64,000 nucleotides of DNA, from positions 15,060,309 through 15,124,308 of the forward strand of contig OW203766.1 in NCBI GenBank assembly GCA_934045905.1, written 5' to 3'. This DNA is from Leuctra nigra (Eukaryota > Arthropoda > Insecta > Plecoptera > Leuctridae). Under the pieces are notes generated by a model, which ran no database searches, was not told where the DNA came from, and was given only the letters and a program-made list of their open reading frames with translations. Numbering within the stretch: the stretch's first letter is position 1; the number at the start of each line of letters is the position of its first letter. This document shows, in pieces, positions 23,601 through 34,700 of the stretch. The position numbers and the translations under genes are program-made.

Positions 23601-26572
23601 AGGGCTTTCGTCGCGGAAGTTCCTGAACTTGTCCCTGGAGACGATAACACCTCCAAGCTCAGAGGCGGTCTGCACGATATACCTGCAGAGTGGTTTAGTA
23701 GGTTTAGTAGAAAATAATTCTGTCGGAGGCAAGAATATTTAAAAAATGGCGTCGAATGAAATCATCGTTTTTCGGGTTTTCAATTATATTAACTAGGACA
23801 ACGTGCAAAGAGAGCAAAACGAAATATTGGAAAATGAAATTGTTATTCACAGTTTACTGGACGATATCAAAAAGTTTGGTTTGTCTAAAATTCCTAGTTT
23901 AAAAATGGCGGCTAATAGAAGTTGAGGACACGTTTCAAATCATATCAAGGTGTTGCAAGCGCGAACGATTTTGCAGCAACAGATGTTAAACTAATATCGC
24001 TGTTAATCAGAAAGTACAAAACCGATCACATATATCGCGCAATTCTTTAGTACACATCTCCAGGCAATACATCGGTATCAAACGTAATTTAACATTTGTG
24101 AACTGTACGTTTTTCAATCATATAGACTGGATGTACCATATTTTGGAGCTTTGACTTACTTTCGATTACTCCCACATTCACAATGTATGTTTTAAGTTTT
24201 TCAAATTTACCAGAAAGTGGCCTCAAATTACTGCAGGTGTATAGAAATAATGCAATGATTCAAATAATAAAAATGGCATTACTGATCATCATCGGGCACA
24301 ATCGTACGTCCGTCGAGGTATCTACTGGGCGTGAAGATAAGATGCCGCTCTTGCTCCAGGTCGTCCAGGATCCACGAGTCGATTGTGAAGGAATCGCTAC
24401 GGCGGTACAGCGGCACGAACGCGTGCACCTTGTGCTTCCTCTCCAGGAAGTAGTTGATACAGATCTGGAGGCCGCGCGATGAGAAGTAGTTAAATAGGCG
24501 GCAGCGGTGACTGAACAACAGAGGGACAAAGTTTTAGAACATTTTCAACATAAAGTAAAATCCATTTCAACGGAACAGGTTGGAAGAGTGGTTAACACTC
24601 TGAACTTGTATTCCGGAGGTCCGGGTTCGATTCCCGCGGCCGTCCTTCCTGACTGGGTTTTTTTTCGTAGCTTTCCCTCAGTCGACAGGCAAATGCTGGG
24701 AAGGTACCCTACTAATAGGCCACGTCCGCCTCCTTCCCACCTTCCATCCTAACCTACTCTTCACCATCATCTACCAATCATCATCATAATCATTCATCCG
24801 TCGCCATTAGCCTCGCTGCAGAACAGTGCGACGTTAAGCCCCCGACAAAAAAAATCGTTTCCTGGAAGATTACTCAGTCAGATCACAATCTCAAGGCAAG
24901 CTTACAATTGTGAACAATGCAATCTGACTTTAAAATATGTTGAGCTCCAGGTGCTCAACTTTTTAACTGAATATAATTTTGTAACAAATTATAACCTACT
25001 TACTACTATTATTTTTTTAATAAAAATAAACTATTCTTCTCATGTTAATCCATGAGTTTAGATCCATGAATAAATCCATGAATAAATCTATGAATAAATC
25101 CATGAGCTTAGATTTAGATTGACCTGCTGCACCTCCCATATTATTTTTAATTTCATTACCTATAAATGAAATGGCTCCTTGAACTATCATGTTTAGAAGG
25201 ATTGATTTAGCTAACCTACGTAGTATCAAACCAAGTGTACTGACCACATCGCAACATTACTTCCATCAATGATGATGGGTCGACGTCCTCTCTGCGCACG
25301 TCGTGGAGGGTTGCTGTAATTGTCGCCATATCTCTGGCTGGTCGACTGTTGAGCTGAAGCCATCGGCTGCCATTGCTGCACCATTGGTTCGCCAAGCATC
25401 TGGTTGTTAAGCATCTGGTTGCCAAGCATCTGGCTGCCAAGCATCGGGTTGACAAGCATCTGGCTGCCAAGCATCTGGTTGTTAAGCAAAGAGTTGCTAA
25501 GCGTTGGGTTGCCAAGCATTCTCTTAACAACTATCTTGCTTTTAATATTCTGGTTGCCAAGCATAGGGCTGCCAAGCATCTGGCTGCCAAGCATCGGGTT
25601 GGCAGGAATGGGAATGACGTTGCTCGTGTGCGACTTGGCCAGGGAGTTGATCCTCCGATTAACAACAGCGGTTTGATCTTTGCTCGGCGCCGACTTCGAG
25701 AAGACCTTCTTCTTCTGATAGAGGATCTCGATGTTCGGAGACTCGCACGGAGGAGGATGATCGATGTCAGTTTGCTCTTGGAGACGTTCTTCCACGACGA
25801 TTAGAGAGTCGTCGGCTTCCACATGGGACCTTCCACATGTCTCGGCTGCTACCTTCTTGGAACGCGGAGACTTGTGTCGGGTTTCAAATCGGGGTTTTCT
25901 TCCTCTCTTCTTGTAACTTCGTTTACTGGGTCTAGTTTCAATCGAAGAATTACTCCGAACAGATTCATCTGCATTTTCCTCCGTCGTAGGATTAGAATCA
26001 TCTTCCATCCAAAGGTTTGTGATCGAAGTCGACGCGTCGGCTTTGTTGTCTCGCTTTCTCTTATTCGTACTGCGCCATTGCGGCTCTTCATCAAGCTCAA
26101 TGTAGGGCATTGAGACGTAGTTGCTAACGTGGGCTAGCTGGACTCCTCCACCAGATCTATTACCGACGGGGTTGATGAATCTCGATCCAACCTCCGACCA
26201 CGTGACAGTGACTCCAGTGTCACGAGGACGTCTCTCAGCATCCAAGACTGTGTGAGGTGGCATGTCATTGGCTAAGCTTGTCCCCCACGGTGCTACACTG
26301 GCTGGCTCACCACAAGCGACTCCAGTGTCACGAATACTCTCGGCACTCAAGTCTGTGTGAGGTGGCATGTCATTGGCTAAGCTTGTCCCCCACGGTGCTA
26401 CACTGGCTGGCTCACCACAAGCGACTCCAGTGTCACGAATACTCTCGGCACTCAAGTCTGTGTGAGGTGGCATGTCATTGGCTAAGCTTGTCCCCCACGG
26501 TGCTGGCTCACCACAAGCGAAGTCGCTTTCATCTCGGTCCACAGAGTTCGGGTTGAATATCACGTTCATCAT
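18789..26572 (-). CDS. NYN/PIN-like ribonuclease (N4BP1/KHNYN/Regnase type), 4 exons
   Basis: Joined exons 26572-25245, 24510-24283, 23682-23575 and 18885-18789 give 586 codons, with GT-AG introns in phases 2, 2, 2. The C-terminal ~145 residues form a Zc3h12a-type NYN (PIN-like) domain, a metal-dependent endoribonuclease fold. The visible acidic active-site motifs are IIIDGSNVAM, the DDD after RTIV, and VSRDKF. The domain ends PPNPLGSDGP...FLRF at the stop codon, so no CCCH finger follows as it does in Regnase. A C-terminal NYN is typical of N4BP1/KHNYN-like proteins. The N-terminal 440 residues are low-complexity: three 35-residue repeats, basic KKRGRKPR stretches (possible nuclear signal) and MLGNQ/MLGSQ repeats. 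The start is uncertain: an acceptor-like CTTGCAG at 26590-26595 keeps the frame open, so upstream exons may exist. Likely role: RNA turnover or antiviral/host RNA control, by family. Confidence 0.87.
19068..19108. repeat. Solo copy of the dispersed CTAGGAAAACGCTC motif
   Basis: Reads CTAGGAAAACGCTCCGTGTA then ACGCGTTGATGAGCGAGCAC, the same as the arms of the foldback at 14831-15159, in an intron and without an obvious partner. Confidence 0.7.
19404..19796 (-). mobile_element. 5S rRNA-derived SINE (SINE3-like), full length
   Basis: On the minus strand the element opens CCCAACGGCTGGTGTG, then GGTTCTCGTTTGATCACCGA, GGTTAAGCAACATTGAGCGC and GGATGGGTGACC, in the order and spacing of 5S rRNA and covering its internal promoter region. 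A non-5S body follows (about 19500-19680), then a tail with TAATAATAATAATAG near 19404. This is the architecture of 5S-derived SINEs. It lies in the large intron of the NYN gene in the same sense. Confidence 0.8.
20400..20637. repeat. Dispersed repeat (ATTGGGCTGAAA / TTTCAGCTCGATC family)
   Basis: Shares phrases with 15830-16265 and 57180-57480. It leads directly into the CA microsatellite and the Jockey element 3' end. Confidence 0.55.
20638..20697. repeat. (CA)n microsatellite followed by A tract
   Basis: Runs of CACACA with a few interruptions. Confidence 0.95.
20959..22203 (-). pseudogene. Jockey ORF2 reverse transcriptase (frame 2)
   Basis: Carries ordered RT motifs: NYRPISLLSILSKLLEKII, FGFRAKHSTTQQL, VFLDVAKAFDRAWHEGLL, AGVPQGSVLSPDLYNIFVHD, ALYADDEAII (the catalytic YADD box) and the thumb/connection region through LRLVADAP. 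The motif style fits the Jockey clade. The true start of the frame is upstream across the frameshift, so the element is dead as it stands. Confidence 0.88.
22056..22796 (-). pseudogene. Jockey ORF2, pre-RT region (frame 1)
   Basis: An open frame upstream of the reverse transcriptase, ending just after FQKPGKS, a motif that normally leads straight into the RT fingers. The next frame continues with NYRPISLL, so a frameshift at about 22085-22095 separates this piece from the RT core. The endonuclease part is absent. Confidence 0.8.
22899..23574. other. Intron remainder, nothing recognised
   Basis: AT-rich unique-looking sequence between the LINE end and NYN exon C. Confidence 0.5.
23575..23682 (-). 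CDS. NYN ribonuclease, exon C
   Basis: Acceptor CTCTGCAG, donor CAG/GTGAGT. It encodes YIVQTASELGGVIVSRDKF and the following helix; the SRD aspartate is the expected catalytic position. Confidence 0.9.
23683..24282. other. NYN gene intron with a piggyBac-like end
   Basis: AAGGTGTTGCAAGCGCGAAC at about 23949 matches the left end of the element at 6107. AAATGGCGGCTA near 23903 resembles the YY1-like motif of the repeat blocks. No exon seen. Confidence 0.45.
24283..24510 (-). CDS. NYN ribonuclease, exon B (domain core)
   Basis: Acceptor TTGTTCAG, donor CA/GTAATG. It encodes the core strand-helix region (SSRGLQICINYF, HAFVPLYRR, LIFTPSRYLDGRTIVPDDD), closely following the family pattern. Confidence 0.9.
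24578..24853 (+). mobile_element. tRNA-derived SINE, copy 1
   Basis: Head GAAGAGTGGTTAACACTCTG (A-box-like) and GGTCCGGGTTCGATTCCCGC (B-box), a body with CCTTCCTGACTGGG and CACCATCATCTACCAATCAT, and a tail GCAGAACAGTGCGACGTTAA then GCCCCCGACAAAAAAAA. The same element recurs inverted at 43818-44075 and 51432-51702. It lies in the intron between NYN exons A and B. Confidence 0.85.
24854..25238. other. Intron remainder
   Basis: Contains a small cluster of ATGAATAAATCC repeats (about 25050-25100). Nothing else recognised. Confidence 0.5.
25245..26572 (-). CDS. NYN ribonuclease, exon A (low-complexity N-terminus)
   Basis: Codes 442 residues plus two bases and ends within IDGSNVAM at the donor GTCAGT. 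Three 105-bp in-frame repeats lie at about 26235-26545 and a run of MLG[NS]-type repeats at about 25385-25610. ATG at 26572 is the first methionine, but the frame stays open upstream to a possible acceptor. Confidence 0.8.
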
Positions 26573-26595
26573 GGACGCCGTCAGTGTTTCTGCAA

Positions 26596-27734
26596 GGGTT
26601 GGAGTGCAATGAAAGTAAACTTATTGCCACGGATTAAAGGGGGATGTGGGGGGCTTGCTTCCCAATATTACAAATATATTAAATAATATTTGAAATAATC
26701 AAACGCCCAATTGTCTTCCCTTTCCCTTTCCGAGAAGAAGTGAGCTGAAATTAATGCATTTTCAAACTTGCCGGCATGCCGACAATGTCAAGGAGTTCAA
26801 GGTAAGCGATGGCAAGACGAATAAAATACCCGTCCGTCTAGCCCACTGGAGGTCTATTCTAGAAAGATTTTCCAATTCCATTCTGATGGAATTCGGTCAC
26901 GGCCATAAGGATTATCATTGCATGGAATTGAATTCTAGTGGAATTGGAAATTTAAAAGTTCTAGAATAGGGCCCCACTCCACGTAGTGTTAGTGGACTGG
27001 CCGGACGAATATTCCCGGGGCAAATATAATGAATCTAATGTATTGTAATAGCGACCAAGCTAAATAAAATTCAAAATGATATGAAGGAAGGTCAATTCGT
27101 ATAGGACAGGACCTAGTACCTACCTATCTAGTATCTAGTATCTAGTATGGTGATAATATGGACTTACCGACTTGTTCACGAACTTCAAACCACTGTAATT
27201 TCGTTATTTATGTTGCCAAAAACTAAAATATATCAACTTGATTAAGAAACAAGGCAAATTCTTCAAAAGAAAGCCAGCCTTGAGCCAGGGAAGAACGAGG
27301 TACAAGAAGTTTCTCAGCTGTTTGCTTTGCTTTTTGCTTGGCGCGAAAATAGGAGGCCGTGCATCGTGTAGAGAACAGCTTACTTCACACTACTAAATTT
27401 AAGGTTCAAACGTGAAATCTGATGCAATATTAAACTCAGACCAGGTCTATAGAATGGAATGTCAAGGTCAAGTCAAGGTCTATGGATCATACAAAACGGA
27501 TACTAGCGCAGCGTTTTGATAGAAGTACAAACTAGATTTGATTTGAATCTTACCTTGGTAGGTACACAAAACCATGGTCAAACAAGGATTCACTTTTAAA
27601 TCAACTACTTCAATAATAAATAAAACATCCTTAATGAAATTCCCCGTTCTCGAGTGTTTTCATTCTCTTTTTAAATGAATTAACTGCCCAATAACCTAAT
27701 ATAACATGCATCTGACATTTAGATCAAAGATTTA
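26596..27734. other. Region upstream of the NYN gene, no gene seen
   Basis: Includes short direct repeats (CTAGTATCTAGTATCTAG near 27132; GGTCAAGTCAAGG near 27461). Possible upstream exons of the NYN gene could hide here, but I could not identify one. Confidence 0.4.
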
Positions 27735-28016
27735 ATCTAGTGGAGCGGTCGCTCCACCCAGCCAAGTCGTACTATACACTCACACTCACTCAACATACCG
27801 TAATTGCCTAATAAACTGAGGAGCAGACCAAACACTTTTACTGTAAGCAACAACATAGCATTTTCGGCCTACTGGATCATAAAATTGGAAAACCTCACAT
27901 TGTTGTGAAATATCTTAATTTCGAGCTATGGCCCACCCCACCCTATACCAAATTTTGGAACAATTGGTTATGCCATTTGCGAGCTAGAGGGCCGTGAAAA
28001 CAGTGAAATTACATCA
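27735..28016. repeat. Dispersed block, inverted copy of 14060-14335
   Basis: GGAGCGGTCGCTCC, CATTTTCGGCCTACTGGATC, CTTAATTTCGAGCTATGGCC and GCGAGCTAGAGGGCCGTGAA match the plus-strand block near 14.1-14.3 kb in reverse complement. Confidence 0.8.
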
Positions 28017-28022
28017 CTTTCA

Positions 28023-28200
28023 TCTTCTTCTTCTTCTTCTTCTTCTTCTTCTTCTTCTTCTTCTTCTTCTTCTTCTTCTTCTTCTTCTTCTTCTTCTTCT
28101 TCTTCTTCTTCTTCTTCTTCTTCTTCTTCTTCTTCTTCTTCTTCTTCTTCTTCTTCTTCTTCTTCTTCTTCTTCTTCTTCTTCTTCTTCTTCTTTTTCTT
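28023..28200. repeat. (CTT)n microsatellite, about 59 units
   Basis: An uninterrupted CTT tract with one imperfection at the right end. It generates a spurious polyleucine frame. Confidence 0.98.
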
Positions 28201-28825
28201 TAGATGATGATTCAGATATCAGGAAACACCGCTATCACCGCCACAGCCTAAACGGCTGAGCCGATCGATCTGAAATTTTTACCACATGTGCACTTTTGGC
28301 GTTTGAGGTGCCTTTTTATAAAACCAACCGGAAGCCGCCATTTTGAAACCGGAAGTGACGTCATATCTCAAAAACGGCTAGACCGATCTGAATGAAACTA
28401 GCGCCAAATGATTCAGACGGTCATCTATGTGGAATATCAATAGTTGAAATAGAAATGTACTATTACCGAAACCGGAAATGACGTCATAAAAATTAAAAAC
28501 ATACTGAATCAACTCTTTATGCAATAAAAATATATATTCAGAAGGCTTATACCGAGACATAACATTTAAAGAAACAAATTATAGGTGGCAGTAATTTCAG
28601 CCGCCATTTTGAAAACCGGAAGAGATGCCATATATCGAAAACGGCTTGACCGATTGGAACGATGCTTTTACAAATCTACGTGGAATATCACTTTAAGCTT
28701 ATATTTAGCACCATACACAATTTTTCATAGTAACTATTCGGAAATAGCTTATTTTTTTAAAGAAATTAGTCATTGTTGCTCCGATATGTGTTACAAGTTA
28801 TGTAAATAAACTAAAATAATGAGTG
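28201..28825. repeat. CRE/ETS/YY1-like motif block, inverted relative to 11.4-12.3 kb
   Basis: Contains GCCGCCATTTTGAAACCGG with AAGTGACGTCATATCTC (28337-28375), CGAAACCGGAAATGACGTCA (28467) and GCCATTTTGAAAACCGGAAG (28603), with CGATCTGAAAT/CGATTGGAAC phrases between. It borders a foldback arm at 28826, mirroring the arrangement at 11.4 kb. Confidence 0.75.
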
Positions 28826-28999
28826 ATATCCCCATAAAAAACACTCCGTGTAAATATGCCAGCCAAGTCTCTTCAACTATAAAAAAATAGAAGAAATCTA
28901 AAAATTCAGCACTGAAAAGGAGTGATATCAAAAAATGGACCAAGTCAAAGCTTAATTTTAAAAACTAAAATATACTTGGCGCATCGTTTTTTACGGCAT

Positions 29000-29394
29000 T
29001 GTAACACTTGGGTGGATCGTTGGCTGGGACGAGCGGTGGTTAGTCAAAATCCCATGGTTACAAATTGATTAGTTTAGATAGAATACTACTTTATTAAGAT
29101 TTACCACGTGCTACAAATATGTTATTTATAAATTAACTACATGATGTGAGGAGTGAACTCCCTAGAAGCCTGTGCTGAACTCCACTGACTATTGCATGCT
29201 CCCGATGGTCGCATCAATAGTATAGATGACACAGCTAATCACACGGTCTGATCGTGAGATCGGCTGAGCTAGCTTGCGCGTAAAGCCTTGCAGTGTAGAT
29301 ATAAGAGAAACCTGACATCCTAATAATGTCGAATTACCGCGTGGTCAGTTCAGACTTCTAGTGGGAAAATGTACATAAAAATGTACTTGTTACA
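29000..29394 (-). repeat. 3' LTR of the gypsy element
   Basis: 395 bp, starting TGTAACACTTGGG and ending GTACTTGTTACA on the plus strand. It has an extra TTAT-type 4-bp segment compared with the other LTR (near 29122). Confidence 0.95.
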
Positions 29395-29408
29395 TCCCTC
29401 CCTTCTTT
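29395..29408 (-). other. Polypurine tract
   Basis: On the minus strand AAAGAAGGGAGGGA directly precedes the 3' LTR, as expected for the plus-strand primer. Confidence 0.75.
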
Positions 29409-29464
29409 AACTTAGCTCTACTTTCAGAAGAGCTAATTCAATCATGACGGGATAGTTCCAAACC

Positions 29465-29655
29465 TTAATAGCTAGTTCAATAGTTCAATGTTCAATAGTT
29501 CAATAGTTCAGAAATAACATAGTTCAATATTCAATAGTTCAGAGATACATAGTTCAATAGTTCAAGTTATGTATAATTACCTAATTCAAGAGTTTGATAT
29601 TTCATTTCAATAGTTAGAAGTTAACCCAATTCAATAGTTCAATTTTAGTTCAAAC
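29465..29655. repeat. TTCAATAG short tandem repeats in the element's 3' region
   Basis: Irregular iterations of AGTTCAATAGTTCA between pol and the 3' LTR. The rest of 29656-30409 is non-coding with no further recognised feature. Confidence 0.8.
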
Positions 29656-30409
29656 CTAGTTCAATTACATGCTTCATAAATAGTTGAAAACGAAATACAT
29701 AGTAGACGTTCGTAAATAAACATTGGTTCTTAGACATGTAAATACTTTTCTGTTTGTAAAGTGTCTTTGTCCATAACAGAAACTTTAACTCAAAATCATA
29801 AAGATAATTCTTCACTTCAGAACTTGCTCTACATACTTGTATTACATTTAATGTCAATACAATAATAATATTATGCAATATGATGATTCTAATTACTGTT
29901 GCGCTTTAAACGACATGTGATCAGTATCTGGTATCAAAACACTATCTCAACTGAGTTCGATAGACTTTGCCTTCACATCGCAAGAAGCTTGCACACGCAC
30001 TTTTCATCCACCGGTCCCCTGCACTACCAACACAACACACGAGATTTCTTAACGACGCACCTGACTTTAACTTTTAATAACTGGATGTTTGATTCGGACT
30101 CGACCCCGCGTTCGGCTGATTTAGATTGCTGAATACGTTCCTGGGTTCGTCCTCTGGATTGGTCTGGTTTGGTGGTCTCTCGGATCGTGCTGTCGCGTGG
30201 CTCTGGCATCCTAGGGCAGTGGACGACGTCGTGGCTCGCCTCAGACGACGGTCGGGTTCAGTCATACGATCTCTCATCAGTAATTGATCTGAAAATGTCG
30301 AGCACACAAGTAATCTATTCCTGGTATAACGAGTCTAGTTCTAGTTAATTGCTAATACATGCATCTTGGCACCTGGCTGAAATATAATTAATTAGTTATT
30401 ATATACAAT

Positions 30410-31720
30410 CTATTTCTTCTTAGTCATAATCCACGGTTCCTCGGCAACGGATCCTGAGCTCCTGAGACTTCTGGATGTACCTGGTTGGTTAAGATCAGGA
30501 GTAGTAGGGAATGGCTCGCCTATAGTGAGACGACCAGCATCGTTTCCTGCAGCATCAAGTATCTCGAAACTTGAGCCTGGCTTGAATAGATGTTGTTGGT
30601 CGGGATTTCTCGGAATGAAATATCTTGGAGAAGGAACAGGAGGAGTAACCCTGGTGGTATTTTCATTTGCTGTGAAAACGTCATCGTCCTGTTCAGATGC
30701 ATCGTCCTGTTCAGATTCAGACGCATCGTCTCTACTGTCCGTGTCCTCGTTTAGATCGTTATCCGTGTCGTTGCCTAGGTCATTGTCCGTATCATTGCCT
30801 GGTTCATTGTCCGTGTCATTGCCTGGTTCAGTGTCTGGTTCATTCTCTGGTTCATTCTCTGGATTATTCTCAGGTTCATGGTTTGGTTCTGGTTCTGACT
30901 CTACCTCGTCATCAGGCTGGACTAGGATGGGTTGGGTCGCTGGTAAAGTCATAAACGGATCCTCGTCATACAAAACTCTTGTCATGGATCGTGTCTGGAT
31001 TCCTGGATCCTTTTGTCCCCCCTTTCCTTTAGCCTTATCCCCCTCCTTCTGCTTCGGCATCCTCTCTACTTCGTCTTCTTCTTCCTCGATCTGTTGGTAT
31101 AGCACATCTTTGCAAATTTTTAACCTATTTGAGTGAACCTTCATTTCTTTTAGTTTTCTCCCATACACTTGCTTGATTCTAAACGTAACTGGACCGACTT
31201 TTTCAATAATTCTATAAGGTCCGGTCCACTTTTTCGCTAGTTTTCTAGATAATCCTGGTTTTACTGATGGTGTTAACAAATAAACCATGTCTCCCTCTTC
31301 AAAAGTTACTGGACCTGCCTTTTTGTCATGTTGTTTTACTCTCTTGTCCTCTGATTCCTTGATATTGATTCGAACTCTCTCAAAAGCAATTCTTAATCTA
31401 GCTGCTAGTTCCCTGGAATAGTTTACATCTAGATCGTAGTGCACTTCAGCTGGTTCCACGAAATCTGAAAAAGGTAAAGTTATATCCCATCCATGGAGAA
31501 GAAAAAATGGCGTCTCGAGGGTTGCTGAATGGACAGTGCTGTTATATGCTAAAGAAACATATGGAATCCAATCTGGCCAGTCTCTGTGACCTTTCTCAAC
31601 AAAATGAGATAGCATATCCTTGAATGTCCTGTGGGATCTCTCCAACATTCCATTACCCTCACTGTGCCAAGCTGTGGTTTGTAGCTTCTGGATGTCGAGT
31701 AGTGCACACGTCTCCCTCAT
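30410..31720 (-). pseudogene. gypsy pol, integrase C-terminal part (after frameshift)
   Basis: Continues integrase after a one-base frame change. It contains the catalytic glutamate region (AWHSEGNGMLERSHRTFKD), an AYNST...TPFFLLHG segment, and the GPYRIIEKVGPVTFRI motif (GPY/F chromatin-targeting module). It ends in a low-complexity acidic tail of ENEP/NDTDN repeats of about 100 residues and a serine-rich end. The frame starts at ATG 31720 only by chance; it should be fused to the upstream pol frame. Confidence 0.9.
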
Positions 31721-31731
31721 AGTGCTGGAAA

Positions 31732-34700
31732 TCAGATTAGCCCTAAATCTGTTAAAAGAGTTTTAGGCGCTCCGAACCTGGCAATTATGCCTCTTGCAAA
31801 AGTCCTAGCAATTGTTTCCGCTTTTTGATCTTTTACTGGGAAAAATTCAACGTAACGTGAGAACGAATCCTGGAATGATAAAACATACTTGAAACCTTCG
31901 TGACTTGTTGGGAAAGGTCCCACCACGTCTAGGGCACATCGGTCCCACGGTCGCAGGGTTTCGGGAAATCTTTGCAATGGAGCCTTTTTTAAGTGAGGAG
32001 ATGTTTTTCTCTCATTGCAAGATCTGCATAATTCGCAATGTCGCTTGATATCTTGTCGCATATTCTTCCAGTAATACTTGCTTTTAACTTTTGACAACGT
32101 TTTTTCAAAACCTTGATGACCTGCAAATGGTTGGTCGTGACACGCTCTTAGTACCTGACCTTTCATAGTGTGTGGTACTACTAACGTATCGCATCTCTGG
32201 TTTCCGTCCTTGCGTTTGTAAACAAGACCTTCAGCATCGAGCAGGAATGTAGTGTCAGCGTTCTGGTTACTCTCAAGTGATTCTATGATGTCATACAATG
32301 CTGGATCTCGTTGCTGTGCTTCTCTTATCAGCTGTCTGTCCCAGACTGGTTCGAAGTTTGCTCGCGTCAGCGCTACAGGTATTCTAGACAGAGCATCGGC
32401 GTTGCCATGCTTACTTCCGGGTCTGTGCAAAATGTCGAAATCGTAAGATTCGAGTGTCAATGCCCATCTAGCTAACCTGGATTGCGGGTCATTCAGCGAT
32501 CTCAACCATTTTAAGGGTGCATGATCAGTGATAAGGGTGAACTTACGCCCGTACAAGAAAACACGGTGGTGTTTTACACCCCAAACACAAGCTAAAAGCT
32601 CTCTTTTGGAAGTCGAATAATTACGCTCGGCTTTGTTAAGCTGACGACTGGAATAGGCCACAGGTCTTTCAAATCCATTTAATTTTTGGGATATTATCGC
32701 GCTAATGGCCACCCCTGACGCATCAGTCGATAAAATAAATAGTTCGTCAAAATTTGGATATTGCAAAACAACGTCTGTTGTCAATGACAACTTTAGCTTT
32801 TCGAAGTTTTCCTGACATTCATTCGTCCAAATGAAAGGTTCATCTTTACGAGTTAATTGCGTAATTGGAGAACAGAGGTGTGCGCAATTTGGGATGAATC
32901 TGGAATAGAAGGAAACTAATCCTATGAATGACTTTATTTCGGTTGCAGATTTAGGAGTTGGAAAATCTTTGACGGTTTTTACTAGATTTGGATCTGCTTT
33001 TACACCCTCCTTGCAAATAACGTGTCCTAAGTATCTGGTTTCTTCCATGAAGAGTTTACATTTTGATGGTTTTAACTTCAATTTCGCAACTCGCAATTTC
33101 TCGAAAACTTTGGCCAGGATACCAATGTGATCCGCCACTCCACCTCTGGAAAATACTATGATGTCATCAAGATACACCAAAATTTGGTCAGATGGGAGAC
33201 CTGATAACACACAGTACATCAACCTTTGCCACGTACTTGGGCTATTGGCCAGGCCCATGGGCATTTTCAAAAATTGGAAATGCCCGTCCATCGTGGAAAA
33301 TGCTGTCTTCGCTCGACTTTCTGGATCAACTCTTACTTGATAATATCCGGACTGAAAATCGAGGGTAGAAAACAGTGTAGATCCACCTAGTTGGTCTAGA
33401 GTATCTTGCAAATTTGGAAGTGGGAAAAAATCTCGAGTTGAAATGGCATTCAAAGCCCTGAAATCGACTACGAGTCTCAAATTTCGGCTCGAATTTGGGT
33501 CTGGATCACTCTCTGATACTCGTTTCTTTACTAGAATTACAGGCGCAGAATATGGACTTGATGAATGTTCTATGATTTCATCTGCCAACATTTCATTGAT
33601 AATCTCTTTCAACCTCGGTCTCTGGCTATGTGGTACACGATACGGGTATTTCGCAACAGGACGTGAGTCCTGCACTTCGATCTTGTGCATCACAATGTCC
33701 GTGCATCCTAGCTTACTTCCTGGTAACATGAAAACATCTCGATACTTTTCCAACATGCTGACAGCAGCTGTTTTATCTTGGCTATTTAAATGGCTAAGAT
33801 TAAACAACTTTTCAACTGGTTCCCTGGATTCTTGAGCAAGTCCTGCTACTAGCTTTGACTTTCTCAAACTTTTCTTCACTGGTTTAACTGGTTCAACTGG
33901 TTCAACGGGTTCAACTGGTTCTGCTTTCCCGAGTATTGTGTTCTTTGCTATCACAAGCGGTGTGTTTGACACATTCATCACTTTGACGAACACCTCTTTA
34001 CTCTGCTTAGACGTGACTACAACTCTTGCTACTAAGATTCCGCCTACGCGAACATCTGTCGGCTCAATGATAATATCTCCAGAAGTCGCGAAATCCTGAA
34101 GACCAACACAGATAGCTGCACATCGTGGGGGAATCTCCATCGGTGATGAGAGACGGACAAAACAGTGATCAGTTGTCTTATTCGCTTCTCCAATAGCTTT
34201 TCTCCCACTACTTGCATGCGATCGTCGTTTCATATCATCTCGTGTTGAATGACAGCTCTTATCGCGTCCTTGTAGTTCATTCACGTCACTGGATACTCCT
34301 CGAGTTACCTGGTCGATGACATTAGTATCGCCAGCTCGTAACTTTCTTCCCTGGTTCCCTACACTAGATTCTCTGGATTTACTGGTTCCTGGTTCTTGTT
34401 CTCTCAATTTCTGGTTAGTTGGTTCCTGGTTCTTAGATTTAGTAGGTTTCATTCGCTTGCTAGATACTGCTTGCGAGAGCTCGCCTACTTTCTTCTCTGA
34501 ATGCTTACTCGAGCGATTTGAATCGCTCGCGTTCACGCATCTCGTGTCTGTGTTGAGTGAGTGCAATGGAAAAATGATACCTTGGAGTTCCACATAGTTT
34601 TTAGGCAAATTTATGACTGCATCAAATTTTTCAAAAAAATCCATGCCTAGCAAACCATCGCTTTCAATTTGAAGGTCTTCTGTTCCGACAAAACAGGGGT

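Noticed and set aside
27994..28203. Polyleucine frame
   Set aside because: Direct translation of the CTT microsatellite.
29656..30409. Possible env gene of an errantivirus
   Set aside because: No frame with signal peptide, fusion motif or membrane anchor lies between pol and the 3' LTR.
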